From positions 46,437 to 110,436 of the forward strand of contig NZ_JAFQSO010000017.1 in assembly GCF_017409525.1 (NCBI RefSeq): DNA of 64,000 nucleotides. The letters are read 5' to 3'. Origin of the DNA: Methanobrevibacter sp. (GTDB lineage Archaea > Methanobacteriota > Methanobacteria > Methanobacteriales > Methanobacteriaceae). Numbering within the stretch: the first letter of the stretch is position 1; every line of letters begins with the position of its first letter. The position numbers were made by a program, and so were the translations under genes. The notes under the pieces were generated by a model. That model had not been told where the DNA came from. It searched no databases and saw only the letters and a list, made by a program, of their open reading frames with translations. Shown piece by piece: positions 27,527 through 36,468 of the stretch.

Positions 27527-28177
27527 ATGTCTTATTTTAGATATATTGATAATGGAAATGGCCCGACCAAACTGTTTATTGGTGGGGTTCATGGAAACGA
27601 GGGCGCTACCTCTTTAAAATTCATTGAAAGAATTAAAATTGAAGACCTATCGCCCGGACAATTCTATTTTTATAATTTTGATAAGACTCCCTACATTTCA
27701 ACAATCAAAAAGGAGTATTATGACTCTCCTTTAGGTCAAAGGATCTTGGATTTGATAGAGCATTTCGAACCGGATTTCTACACTGAGCTTCATTGCTATG
27801 ACCTAAAAAATTATGATAAGCTAACATCAATGGAGAGATATAAAAAAACAGGCATTCCTCCGTTGATTAAAGTAGGCAATTATGTTTTGGTATCGTCTGT
27901 ATCTCCATTAATTAGAATGACCTATTTTTCAACAAAAACTGTATGTAAAACTTTAGAATTCCCATGCTTTGAAAAATTAACTCCTGATTTAGTTGAGGAA
28001 TTTGATTTTAATAAGGATTTGGCCATTGAAACTTATGAGAAACTTTTAAGACTTATTCTCAAATCACCTTCAAGGGAAAATTTTGAAAGTGAGATAGTGA
28101 AAGATTATGCTCCACAAGTTGAGTTGGCTATGGAATATGCAGAAAAAGTATTTGGAAAAGATTTTCCACCTTATTGA
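27527..28177 (+). CDS. DUF2119-type protein, putative M14-like metal hydrolase
   Basis: The 216-residue protein has GGVHGNEG near residue 20 and DFYTELHCY near residue 85. These are the two metal-binding motifs (HxxE and a later His) of the zinc-carboxypeptidase / succinylglutamate desuccinylase-like fold. I associate this with the archaeal DUF2119 family, which is uncharacterised. The start directly follows the T tract of the ahcY terminator with no clear ribosome site, so the transcript may be leaderless or translation may depend on read-through. Substrate unknown; an N-acyl amino acid or peptide is plausible from the fold. Confidence 0.7.
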   Translation: MSYFRYIDNGNGPTKLFIGGVHGNEGATSLKFIERIKIEDLSPGQFYFYNFDKTPYISTIKKEYYDSPLGQRILDLIEHFEPDFYTELHCYDLKNYDKLTSMERYKKTGIPPLIKVGNYVLVSSVSPLIRMTYFSTKTVCKTLEFPCFEKLTPDLVEEFDFNKDLAIETYEKLLRLILKSPSRENFESEIVKDYAPQVELAMEYAEKVFGKDFPPY

Positions 28178-28378
28178 AGACATTGATGGCTCCTGGGTAA
28201 TTGGTGGTGAGAAACCATCAACATCTGGATTCATTATCTTATCAAATATTTTTCAAATAGCTTTCGCCGCATCCATTACGGCTGCCATTTCGTGTTTTGC
28301 AATCTGGGGTGCGTGGTGGTAGATTGCATTGGATATTCAATGAAATGAATCCAATTAATTATATCATATTAATTATAT

Positions 28379-29362
28379 TTAAAACCATGCGTCAAGGCTT
28401 CCTTGAGATGAATTTAAATTTTTAAGTCTGTCAGATGCCTTTGAAACACGTTCTTCAGAAAAACCATGCTCGTAGCATAAAAATTCAATGAGTTTGTCCT
28501 TTTTTGGTTTTTCCCATTTGATTTTGTAGTCGGTGTTCACATTATGGTTTAGGAATAATTCTCTTACTTCATCCAAATCATGGCTTGATTGCTGTTGGAG
28601 TTCGGCTATTTTTTCTTTTAGTTGCCCTTTATGAGCTAATTTAAGTGCAGTTTTAGCGCCAACTCCTTTAAGGCCTTCGCAAAAATCAGTTCCAATTAAA
28701 ATTCCCATGTCAATTAATTCCTCTCTGGTAATGTCCAGTTCTCTTAGCACCCTATTCAATTCGTAATATTCCAGATTTCCCAGATTTGAATTGATTGCCA
28801 GGTTTCTTACAACTCGTTTAGCTCCAAAAAGTAAACAGTCATAATCCTGGGAAGCCACTGCATATGCATCACCATTAGCCACCAGGTATGCGGCCTGGGC
28901 TTCTCCTTCTCCTTTAGCTTCAACATAGGGTATTCCCATCAATGTCAATAATTTTTTAGAAGATTCAATTATTTCGGGCGACAGTTTTGATGATCTCTTT
29001 GCGAATTTACGTGCTTTTTCTGTATCTCCTTTGGCTAAGGATTCTTTATATATCTTTTCTGCTTCGTCTCGCACTTCTCTTCTTTTTGCTTGTGTGTCAC
29101 TTTTAAGCTCGGAAGACCTTCCATCAAAAACGTAAATTGGTTTGATGTCCTTTTCAACCATTGATGAGTTTCTGTATAAAATTCCACTTAAATGTGAGGT
29201 GATGTTTCCGTTTTCATCAGTTAGCGGTCGTCCATCTCTTTGCCTTATTGTGGATAAAAATTGATAAAGGGTATTAAATGCATCAATTGAAACTGCTCTT
29301 CCTTCAAGGTCTTTGAAATCAATTTTTTCAGGTTCGATTATGTCTTTTAGCTTAACACCCAT
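28379..29362 (-). CDS. fen: Flap endonuclease 1
   Basis: FEN1 removes 5' flaps during Okazaki-fragment processing and repair. The 327-residue protein shows the N-terminal XPG nuclease region (MGVKLKDIIEPEKIDFKDL, SIDAFNTLYQFL), the internal XPG motif (GIPYVEAKGEGEAQAAYL, ASQDYDCLLFGA) with its metal-binding acidic residues, and a helix-hairpin-helix region (GTDFCEGLKGVGAKTALKL). It ends with a PCNA-binding PIP box, QGSLDAWF. The gene is seven bases downstream of a chorismate-lyase-like gene on the same strand. Confidence 0.96.
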   Translation of the reverse strand: MGVKLKDIIEPEKIDFKDLEGRAVSIDAFNTLYQFLSTIRQRDGRPLTDENGNITSHLSGILYRNSSMVEKDIKPIYVFDGRSSELKSDTQAKRREVRDEAEKIYKESLAKGDTEKARKFAKRSSKLSPEIIESSKKLLTLMGIPYVEAKGEGEAQAAYLVANGDAYAVASQDYDCLLFGAKRVVRNLAINSNLGNLEYYELNRVLRELDITREELIDMGILIGTDFCEGLKGVGAKTALKLAHKGQLKEKIAELQQQSSHDLDEVRELFLNHNVNTDYKIKWEKPKKDKLIEFLCYEHGFSEERVSKASDRLKNLNSSQGSLDAWF

Positions 29363-29369
29363 GATATCA

Positions 29370-29930
29370 CTATTCTTTGAAATAACTTATAGGATATACC
29401 TCTTTGGACCATATGACCACATTTTTCTTGTGTATCAGTATGTATTCACGCACTAACATGTCTTCGTTGGCGTGGAATAGGTTTAAAATTTTTGCGGATG
29501 GCTTTTCAAGATAAATGTCATTTACCTTTGTTATTGTTTCGATTTCATGTTCCAGTATTATTCTGCCGGTGGTTTGGTCTTCTTTAAGCAATTTTTCAAT
29601 AACTGTATTGCTGCATCTGTCTTTTGGAATGTAAGATAGGCCGTAAACAAGAGGGCGGCCATGTTTATGAAGAATGACTTCTCTTAAATCTACTTCATCG
29701 CCTACATTTATTTGAAGTTTTTCAGCAATGTCTTCATCAGCTTTTTCCATGTGTTGGTCTAGTATGAATAGGTTAATGTCACCATATAAGACATCTAGAA
29801 TTGTAACAACTGGCCCCTCTATTGATGAAAAAACTTTTTGCAATGTTGAAAGTTTTATATCGTTTTTCTCCTCTAACTCTTTTATTTTTTCTCTAACCAC
29901 ATTTGGTATGGTTTTAGGTTTGGAATTCAT
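29370..29930 (-). CDS. Chorismate pyruvate-lyase-like protein, copy 1
   Basis: The 186-residue protein belongs to the DUF98/chorismate lyase-like family, with DLREVILHKHGRPLVYG, TTGRIILEHEIETI and VIWSKEVYPIS holding the Arg and Glu residues expected near the active site. The known relative, chorismate lyase, releases pyruvate from chorismate to give 4-hydroxybenzoate, which methanogens need as the aromatic precursor of methanopterin. A direct role here is inferred. It is a clear paralogue of the neighbour at 29941-30504 and lies between it and fen. Confidence 0.75.
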   Translation of the reverse strand: MNSKPKTIPNVVREKIKELEEKNDIKLSTLQKVFSSIEGPVVTILDVLYGDINLFILDQHMEKADEDIAEKLQINVGDEVDLREVILHKHGRPLVYGLSYIPKDRCSNTVIEKLLKEDQTTGRIILEHEIETITKVNDIYLEKPSAKILNLFHANEDMLVREYILIHKKNVVIWSKEVYPISYFKE

Positions 29931-29940
29931 TTAAACACCT

Positions 29941-30504
29941 CTAAATTTCTGTAAAATGGCTTATTGGAAATATTTCTTTAATCCACATTAAAATTTCATC
30001 GCAATTGATGATTACATAGTCACGAGCTAACATGTCCTCATCAGTGCCGAATATTTCTTTTAGCCTGTCATTTGGCTTTTCAATGCATATATTTCTGATC
30101 TCTCTTCTTGATTCGATATCGTAATTTTTTAAAATCCTTCCGATTGGGATGTCTGCTCTAATTAAATCCGCACAAATATCATTGTTACATCTTGATAATG
30201 GAATGTGTGAGATTGCATATATCAAAGGGTTGCCGTCTTTGTGCATTATAACTTCCCTGAAATTGATTTGTTCGCCTTGACGAACATTTACTAATTTTGC
30301 CTGTTCCGCATTGGCATCTTCAAAATGTTGGTCCAGGGTTTTTAGAGTAATTTTACCATATAAAACATCTAAAATGGCCGTAATTGATCCATCAGTTGTT
30401 AGAAGGATTTTTTGGGTGTTTGAAAATGTTTCACCGTAATTTTTTTCAACGTCGTTTATTTTATCTATCAGTGCTTTGTTTGCTTCGTTTTTTTCTTGCG
30501 TCAT
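29941..30504 (-). CDS. Chorismate pyruvate-lyase-like protein, copy 2
   Basis: This 187-residue paralogue of the preceding entry has the same order of motifs (INFREVIMHKDGNPLIYA, PIGRILKNYDIESRRE, LMWIKEIFPIS). The N-terminal part has diverged. Both copies keep the conserved Arg, Gly-Arg and Glu, so neither looks inactivated. It lies nine bases after homoaconitase on the same strand, so it may be in one operon with aksA and hacA. The two copies may have different substrates or form a heteromer. Confidence 0.75.
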   Translation of the reverse strand: MTQEKNEANKALIDKINDVEKNYGETFSNTQKILLTTDGSITAILDVLYGKITLKTLDQHFEDANAEQAKLVNVRQGEQINFREVIMHKDGNPLIYAISHIPLSRCNNDICADLIRADIPIGRILKNYDIESRREIRNICIEKPNDRLKEIFGTDEDMLARDYVIINCDEILMWIKEIFPISHFTEI

Positions 30505-30513
30505 TTAAATCAT

Positions 30514-31767
30514 CTATAAATCTTTTGGATTTGTGATAACTCCTGTAATTGCTGAAGCAGCCACTACTTTTGAGTTAGATAAATATACTGAAGAATTAGG
30601 ATCTCCCATTCTTCCTTTAAAGTTTCTATTTGTTGTGGATATGCATGATTCGTTTTCGGATAACACTCCCATATGTCCTCCAAGGCATGGTCCGCAACCT
30701 GGATTGCATATGATTGCTCCTGCATCTATAAATGTGTCAATGTAGCCTAAATGCATTGCTTGCTGGTATATCTCTCTTGAAGCGGGGAGTATTAATAGTC
30801 TGATATCATTATTAATCTTTTTGTCTTTTAATATTTCAGTGGCATCTTTTAAATCTGACAATCGTCCATTGGTACATGAACCAATTAAGCATTGGTCGAT
30901 TGGAGTACCTTCGATTTCAGACATTGCCTTAACATTGTCAACATCGTTTGGGCATGCTATTTGGGGCTCCATATCTGTAATGTCAAAGTGCAATTCCTGT
31001 GAATAAACAGCATCAGTGTCTGATTTAACAACATTGAGTTCAGATTCTTTTTTGCCGGTTCTGGTGCAAATATAATTGATTACATCATGGTTTGGTTCCA
31101 TTATTCCATTTTTTGCTCCCATTTCAATGGCCATATTGCACATGGTTGCTCTTCCTTCAACGCCCATGTTCTCTATTGTCGGTCCGCAAAACTCGGCGGT
31201 TTTGTAAGTGGCGCCGGCAATGCCGATTTCACCAATAATGTTCAGTATAATGTCTTTTGGAGCAATATATGGATTGATTTCACCTTCAACAGTCATTTTT
31301 ATAGCTTCAGGAACCATGAACCAGGTTTTTCCGGTTGCCCAAACCATTGCAAGGTCTGTCGCTCCCATTCCGGTTGAAAATGCTCCAAAGGCACCATAGG
31401 TACAAGTATGTGAATCGGCGCCGACAATGACTTTTCCAGGTTCTACCAATCCCATTTCGGGGACTACCTGATGGCAAATTCCCTCGCCGTGAATATAATT
31501 TTTTGTGATATTTTGAGTTTTAATGAAGTTTCTGCACACCTTTTGAAATTCGGCGGAGCCAATTGTATTTGCCGGAACATTGTGGTCGAATATAATCGCA
31601 ATCTTTTCCGGGTCCCATACATTGTCTGCTATTTTCTCAAAGGTCTTGATAGCAGGGGGGCTTGTTCCGTCATGGGACATTGCAAGGTCAACAGGTATTT
31701 CAATTATTTCTCCGGGTGTTACTTCATGACCTGCCTTTGATGATAGGATTTTTTCAGTAATGTTCAT
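30514..31767 (-). CDS. hacA: Homoaconitase large subunit (HacA / LeuC family)
   Basis: This 417-residue aconitase-superfamily protein has the [4Fe-4S] ligands in GSCTNGR and CNPGCGPCLGGH, plus VGADSHTCTYGAFG. In methanogens two LeuC-type proteins exist, one for leucine and one for chain elongation from 2-oxoglutarate to 2-oxosuberate in coenzyme B synthesis. The neighbouring homocitrate synthase argues for the latter, homoaconitase. The small subunit is not in this window. Isopropylmalate isomerase activity cannot be ruled out by sequence alone. Confidence 0.85.
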   Translation of the reverse strand: MNITEKILSSKAGHEVTPGEIIEIPVDLAMSHDGTSPPAIKTFEKIADNVWDPEKIAIIFDHNVPANTIGSAEFQKVCRNFIKTQNITKNYIHGEGICHQVVPEMGLVEPGKVIVGADSHTCTYGAFGAFSTGMGATDLAMVWATGKTWFMVPEAIKMTVEGEINPYIAPKDIILNIIGEIGIAGATYKTAEFCGPTIENMGVEGRATMCNMAIEMGAKNGIMEPNHDVINYICTRTGKKESELNVVKSDTDAVYSQELHFDITDMEPQIACPNDVDNVKAMSEIEGTPIDQCLIGSCTNGRLSDLKDATEILKDKKINNDIRLLILPASREIYQQAMHLGYIDTFIDAGAIICNPGCGPCLGGHMGVLSENESCISTTNRNFKGRMGDPNSSVYLSNSKVVAASAITGVITNPKDL

Positions 31768-31776
31768 AATATGACC

Positions 31777-32940
31777 TTATCCTTTTGTATTTTTAACTAT
31801 CTCTTTAAATACTTTATCGTTAATGTATTTTCCTTCTTCCCTTGATTTTTTAACCTGTTTTACAATTTCAATAAGCTCGTCATCAGTAACGTCTAATTCG
31901 CATTCATTTAATTTAGCCCTCACGGCTCTGCAACCGGAATGCTTGCCCAATACGAGCTGCCTTTTTTGACCGACCAATTCAGGGACATATGGCTCGTAGC
32001 ATAACGGTTCTTCAATTACTGCATCAACGTGGATTCCGGATTCGTGTCTGAATACATTGTTTCCTACAACTGGCTTGTTGTATGGTATTGGAAGGCCGCT
32101 GGCCTTGGATACCATGTCTGATATCTCCTTTATGTATTTTGTTTTGAAACCATAATCCTTTCCGTATAATATCTTTAAAGCCATGACGAGTTCTTCCAGT
32201 GATGCGTTGCCCGCTCTTTCACCGAGTCCATTTACAGTGGTCGATATTCCTCCTGCACCTGCAAGCACTCCTGTAATTGAGTTGATGACAGCAAGGCCGA
32301 AGTCATTGTGGCAGTGAAGTGCAAGCATTACTTTTAAATCTTTTACAAGTTCTCTAACTAAATAGTCAATCCCTTGTGGAGTGATTGCGCCTGTAGTGTC
32401 TGCAATATGGACTCTATCGGCACCGCATTCTTCGGCTTTTGAGTATATTCTTTTTAAGAAATCAATATCTGTTCTTGTTGCATCCTCGGCAGAGAATGCT
32501 ACATATAATCCATGATCTTTTGCATAATCCACAGCGGTTTCACAAAGGTTAATTGCATCCTGTCTTGTAATGTGCATTTTATGGTCTAAATGGATATCTG
32601 AAGTTCCAACGAAAGTGATAATTCCATCCACATCACAATCTAGGGCGGCGTCAATGTCTCCTGGCTTTGTCCTGGTTAAAGCAATGATGTCTGCATCCAA
32701 TCCTTCAGAGGCTATTGCTTTAACGGTTTCCTTTTCTTTTTCTGAAACTATTGGAAAACCGGCCTCAATCTGATGGATTTTAAATTTATCAAGCTTTCTG
32801 GCTATTTCTAGTTTCTCTTCAAAGCTAAAACAAACTCCTGGTGTTTGTTCCCCATCTCTTAATGTTGTATCATATATTATTAAATCATCTGGGAATTTTA
32901 GTTCGGATTCTTTATTGTAATGGCTTATAAAGTATTGCAA
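31777..32940 (-). CDS. aksA: Homocitrate synthase AksA
   Basis: AksA condenses acetyl-CoA with 2-oxoglutarate, and then with longer 2-oxoacids, in the pathway to 7-mercaptoheptanoyl-threonine phosphate (coenzyme B). The 387-residue HMGL-like enzyme has IYDTTLRDGEQTPGVCFS, the ALHCHNDFGLAV metal motif, and VNGLGERAGNASLEE. The C-terminal LGKHSGCRAVRAKL region is typical of the AksA/LeuA/CimA group. The start appears to be a TTG with GTGATAT upstream. Adjacent hacA supports the homocitrate synthase call over isopropylmalate or citramalate synthase. Confidence 0.88.
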   Translation of the reverse strand: MQYFISHYNKESELKFPDDLIIYDTTLRDGEQTPGVCFSFEEKLEIARKLDKFKIHQIEAGFPIVSEKEKETVKAIASEGLDADIIALTRTKPGDIDAALDCDVDGIITFVGTSDIHLDHKMHITRQDAINLCETAVDYAKDHGLYVAFSAEDATRTDIDFLKRIYSKAEECGADRVHIADTTGAITPQGIDYLVRELVKDLKVMLALHCHNDFGLAVINSITGVLAGAGGISTTVNGLGERAGNASLEELVMALKILYGKDYGFKTKYIKEISDMVSKASGLPIPYNKPVVGNNVFRHESGIHVDAVIEEPLCYEPYVPELVGQKRQLVLGKHSGCRAVRAKLNECELDVTDDELIEIVKQVKKSREEGKYINDKVFKEIVKNTKG

Positions 32941-32998
32941 GATATCACTTCAATAAAATTAATATTAATAATTATATAATATTATTATTTATTTATTA

Positions 32999-33538
32999 TT
33001 ATAACTTTTCTAAAAGTTCCAAATATGATGTTCTTTCAAATCCATCTGTGATGCCTAATTTTTCAAATAATTTGAATATTGACTCTTGAGCTTCACTGTA
33101 GTCTTTTCCGTCATCTAAAGCTATTTCTATTTCCATATAAGGGTCAAGACCTTCAACATCGTCTAGTGATATTTCAAAATTTTGGTATGAGAAATATTGG
33201 CGGTCTTTTCTCACTGTTCTGACTTTTTCAAATCCGAGGGCTTCAAATATCTCGCTGCATTGACTGCTATTGGCGATTCCCATCTCGATTTCCTTTCTGG
33301 TTTTTGATTTTGCATCGATTTTGGGGCCCTTGTATGTTATGAAAATATTGGTTTCATTGTTTTGTTTTGTAGTTCTTATTCTCAAGGCCTCATCAGTCTC
33401 TGCAAAATCGACGACTGGGCTGTTAAAGTAGATGTCCTCTTGAAATTCATCTTTGGTTTTTACAGCACCAATTTGGGAGAGTTTGTCCTCAATTTCTTTA
33501 AAACTATTTATTTTAGCTTTGACTTCAACTTCTATCAT
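32999..33538 (-). CDS. cyaB: CYTH-domain protein (CyaB-like)
   Basis: The 179-residue protein has the N-terminal ExExK signature (MIEVEVKAKI). Pairs of basic and acidic residues follow along alternating strands (RIRTTK, ITYKGPK, RKEIEM, SLDDVEGLDPYMEIEI), typical of a CYTH tunnel. Relatives include class IV adenylate cyclases and thiamine triphosphatases; archaeal members are mostly uncharacterised and bind triphosphate-containing substrates with divalent metal. It is divergent from tbp across 354 bases. Confidence 0.85.
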   Translation of the reverse strand: MIEVEVKAKINSFKEIEDKLSQIGAVKTKDEFQEDIYFNSPVVDFAETDEALRIRTTKQNNETNIFITYKGPKIDAKSKTRKEIEMGIANSSQCSEIFEALGFEKVRTVRKDRQYFSYQNFEISLDDVEGLDPYMEIEIALDDGKDYSEAQESIFKLFEKLGITDGFERTSYLELLEKL

Positions 33539-33892
33539 ATTATATTATTATGTTGCAGTTGATTGTTATAGGTATCTCATCAACAGTATTGTGTTGTAGA
33601 TGAATGTTGTTAAAAGTGGTGTCCTTATTTGTTTTTTAGATATTATTATTAAAAAGGGGTAACATTTATAAATGAGTATTATCAATATGATGTTTTTAAA
33701 TTCATTTATAAATAAAAACCTATTTTGAGAAATTTAAAATTTCTAATTTTTTTCAAAATTTCTTTATATGCTTTATATAAACATACCTTTATATACTATT
33801 TAAATTAAATATTTTATTAGTAAAAATTTAAAGGACTTTTTTGTTTTCTTAAATTTTACTCACTACTTTTAATAACTTATGGAGGTTTTAAA
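33539..33892. other. Intergenic region between cyaB and tbp
   Basis: This stretch holds the two divergent promoters and no gene. Strong TATA-like sequences for tbp occur at about 33764-33800 (TTTATATGC, TTTATATAAAC, TTTATATAC). A GGAGG site lies just upstream of the tbp start. No further repeat or RNA is evident. Confidence 0.6.
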
Positions 33893-34438
33893 TTGACCGA
33901 TGTTGATATAAAAATTGAAAACATTGTTGCTTCTGCAAGCATTGGTAAAGACATAGTTCTTACTGAAGTGTCTCAAGCTTTGGAAGGGGTTAATTTTAAT
34001 CGTGAACAGTTTCCGGGACTAGTTTTTAAACTTAAAGATCCTAAAACCGCAGCATTAATTTTTAGCTCTGGTAAGCTTGTTTGTACTGGAGCAAAATCTA
34101 TAGATGATTCTAAATTAGCAATCAAGAAAACTGTAGATTTAATGAGGACTGTCGACACTGACATTCCCGAAGAATTTGAAATTAAAATTCAAAACATCGT
34201 GGCTTCTGCAAACTTAGAATCCACATTAAACTTGGAAGCTGTAGCTTTAGAACTTGAGGATACAGAATATGAACCTGAACAATTCCCAGGTTTAGTATAC
34301 AGATTATCTGATCCTAAAGTTGTTTTATTATTATTTGGTTCTGGTAAAGTTGTCTGTACCGGAGCTAAAACCCGTAGTGACGCTAAATTAGGCGTCGAAA
34401 GAGCTTACGATAGATTAAGTGAGCTAGATTTAATATAA
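33893..34438 (+). CDS. tbp: TATA-box-binding protein
   Basis: TBP recognises TATA boxes and recruits TFB and RNA polymerase. The 181-residue protein consists of two direct repeats of about 90 residues (each with ENIVASA/QNIVASA, FPGLVFKL/FPGLVYRL and the SGKLVCTGAKS / SGKVVCTGAKT motif) that form the DNA saddle. The start is a TTG spaced seven bases from GGAGG. The next gene begins 13 bases after the stop. Confidence 0.97.
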   Translation: MTDVDIKIENIVASASIGKDIVLTEVSQALEGVNFNREQFPGLVFKLKDPKTAALIFSSGKLVCTGAKSIDDSKLAIKKTVDLMRTVDTDIPEEFEIKIQNIVASANLESTLNLEAVALELEDTEYEPEQFPGLVYRLSDPKVVLLLFGSGKVVCTGAKTRSDAKLGVERAYDRLSELDLI

Positions 34439-34451
34439 TTTGGTGGTATTA

Positions 34452-36155
34452 TTGATTAAACTTGTAGTATTTGACTTAGATAATGTTATAATTGATGGTG
34501 AAGCAATAGATGAGATAGGAAAATTAGCAAATGTTGAAGATGACATAGCTGAAATTACTGAAAAAGCTATGCAAGGTGAAATAGACTTTGAAACTTCTAT
34601 TAAAGACAGAGTACAACTTCTCGAAGGAACTTCCATTGAAGATATCGAGAAAGTGGCTGATGATCTTCCTTTAATGGCTGGTGCAGAAAAAACCATCAAT
34701 TGTTTAAAAGAAAAAGATGTTGATGTAGCTATCATTAGTGGTAGTTTTGATGTAGTAGCTGAGAAAGTAAAAGATAAACTTGGAGTAGAAACAGTTTATA
34801 CTAATAGTTTCACAGTCGAAGATGGTAAATTAACTGGTGAAGTGACTGGTCCTTTGGTATCTGGTTCTAAATTAGATGTCTTAAAAGACCATGTTGAAAA
34901 AGCAGGGCTTACTTTAGATGAAGTAGTCGCTGTTGGAGATGGCGCTAACGACATTTCCATGATTGAATCAGCAGGTTGCGGAATTGCATTCAATGCAAAA
35001 GATTCTGTAAAGGAAATTGCTGATGTAATAGTAGAGGAAAAAGACTTGTGCAATGTCTTAGATGAAATTCTTAATCAATTAACCACTGAAGAAGAAACTG
35101 AAACTGTTGACGACGAAGAAGCTGTTGAAGAAGAAGCTGCTGATGAACCTGCAGAAGAAGAAGTAGTTGAAGAAGAAGCTGCTGAAGAAGAAGCTGTGGA
35201 AGAGGAAGTAGTTGAAGAAGAGGCTGCTGATGAACCTGCAGAAGAAGAAGCTAAAGATGAAAAAACTGAAGCTAAAAAAGGTAAAAAGGATAAAAAAGAA
35301 CTTCCTAAATCTGATTTTGTTCTTGCTGACACTATGGAAGGTGTAAGAAAACAAAAAGATGAAAAAGAAGCTGAAATCTCCAAAGTTGCTGATGAAAGAG
35401 AAGAATTCAATAAAATAGCTAAGGAACAACGTAAAATACGTGATGAATTGAACGCATCACTAAAAGAAAACTTAAACAAAGCTATTGAATACAGAAACGA
35501 GCGTAATGAAATCAACAAAGAAGTTGAAGCTGCTAAAAAGGCTCGTAATGATGCAAATAACAAAATCAAAAGCCTTGAATGGTCTTCAGGTAAACGCGAT
35601 AAAATCAAAATAGAAAATGAAATCAAAAAGATTGATAAAATCATTGAAACTCGCGTTTTAGACATCAAAAAAGAAAATCAGCTTGTTAAAAATGCAAACG
35701 ATTTGAGAAAACAGTTAATGGAAATTCATGAAGATGAATCCGTTAAAACTGAAGCTCAAGAACTTAAGAAGTTATCTGAAGAAGAGCATGAAAAAGTTAT
35801 TACACTTTCCGAAAAAGCTCAAGAAGCTCACGAAAATATGCTTACCTACTTCAGAAAGACTGATGATATTAGGACTGCAGCTGACGAAGCTCATAAAAAA
35901 TTCATCGAAGCACGTAAAAACGCTTCTGCTAAACATGAAGAATTTAAAGTTATCTTAAGCGACATCCATGTTATCAACAAAAAATTAGGTTCCAACAAGC
36001 CTAAAAAGAGGAAAAGTGATAACAAAGGCGGTTCTGGTTCTAACAAAAATCGTGAAGAAAAAGAAAGAGCTGAAGAAATCTTTGCTAAATTCAAACAAGG
36101 TGGAAAAGTTTCCACTGAAGAGATCTTACTCTTGCAAAAATACAATATAGGTTAA
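34452..36155 (+). CDS. serB: SerB-type HAD phosphatase fused to an acidic linker and a long coiled coil
   Basis: Residues 1-205 are a phosphoserine-phosphatase-like HAD domain: VVFDLDNVIIDGEA with nucleophile Asp8 and acid Asp10, ISGSFD, and VGDGANDISMIE; all catalytic positions are present. Residues about 208-285 are a repetitive Glu/Ala/Val linker (AADEPAEEE and similar blocks). Residues about 290-510 are a Lys/Glu/Asp-rich coiled coil. A basic stretch (KPKKRKSDNK) and a short C-terminal EEIFAKFKQGGKVSTEEIL segment end the protein. SerB proteins are normally about 210 residues. The start is the TTG at 34452, five bases after GGTGG; an in-frame TTG at 34440 is less well placed. The coiled coil may tether or regulate the enzyme, or the protein may have another role. 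Confidence 0.8.
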   Translation: MIKLVVFDLDNVIIDGEAIDEIGKLANVEDDIAEITEKAMQGEIDFETSIKDRVQLLEGTSIEDIEKVADDLPLMAGAEKTINCLKEKDVDVAIISGSFDVVAEKVKDKLGVETVYTNSFTVEDGKLTGEVTGPLVSGSKLDVLKDHVEKAGLTLDEVVAVGDGANDISMIESAGCGIAFNAKDSVKEIADVIVEEKDLCNVLDEILNQLTTEEETETVDDEEAVEEEAADEPAEEEVVEEEAAEEEAVEEEVVEEEAADEPAEEEAKDEKTEAKKGKKDKKELPKSDFVLADTMEGVRKQKDEKEAEISKVADEREEFNKIAKEQRKIRDELNASLKENLNKAIEYRNERNEINKEVEAAKKARNDANNKIKSLEWSSGKRDKIKIENEIKKIDKIIETRVLDIKKENQLVKNANDLRKQLMEIHEDESVKTEAQELKKLSEEEHEKVITLSEKAQEAHENMLTYFRKTDDIRTAADEAHKKFIEARKNASAKHEEFKVILSDIHVINKKLGSNKPKKRKSDNKGGSGSNKNREEKERAEEIFAKFKQGGKVSTEEILLLQKYNIG

Positions 36156-36183
36156 ATTTTTTAACCTTTATTTTTTTTATTTT
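36150..36183 (+). terminator. Terminator hairpin overlapping the serB stop codon
   Basis: GGTTAAA (36150-36156) pairs with TTTAACC (36160-36166) and includes the stop codon (36153-36155). A long T tract follows. Confidence 0.65.
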
Positions 36184-36195
36184 TAAGGTTATAAC

Positions 36196-36357
36196 ATGTC
36201 AGAAGAAAAAATTGAAACTTGTTTTATTTGTGGTAAAGAATTTGACATGGCAAAAGCGGAGTTAGGCTATTACAGAAACGGTCAATTTCCTATTTGTGAT
36301 TTTTGTGCTGATTTTTACCGTTTTTATAATGAAGATTTAACTTCCAAGAATGAATAA
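36196..36357 (+). CDS. Small zinc-ribbon protein
   Basis: This 53-residue frame starts at an ATG and has two CxxC pairs (CFIC near residue 9 and CDFC near residue 34) separated by about 20 residues, an arrangement that would hold one zinc ion. AAGGTT precedes the start. It lies between the serB-like gene and topA, on the same strand. No family could be named; small zinc-ribbon proteins of this kind often bind nucleic acid or protein. Confidence 0.7.
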   Translation: MSEEKIETCFICGKEFDMAKAELGYYRNGQFPICDFCADFYRFYNEDLTSKNE

Positions 36358-36468
36358 TCCTTTTTTTAATAATCTTTTCTCATTTTCACTAATCTTCTAA
36401 ATAGAAATATTTTTATATAATAAATTTTATCATAATAATTTGTAATAATTTAGAGGTTGGAAATATAA

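Noticed and set aside
28107..28322. Plus-strand frame overlapping the end of the DUF2119 gene
   Set aside because: It overlaps a real gene, has no ribosome site, and the minus strand reads more protein-like in the same stretch.
35075..35668. Long antisense frame opposite the serB-like gene
   Set aside because: It is the Ser/Phe-rich mirror of the Glu/Ala/Lys repeats; typical shadow of acidic low-complexity coding.
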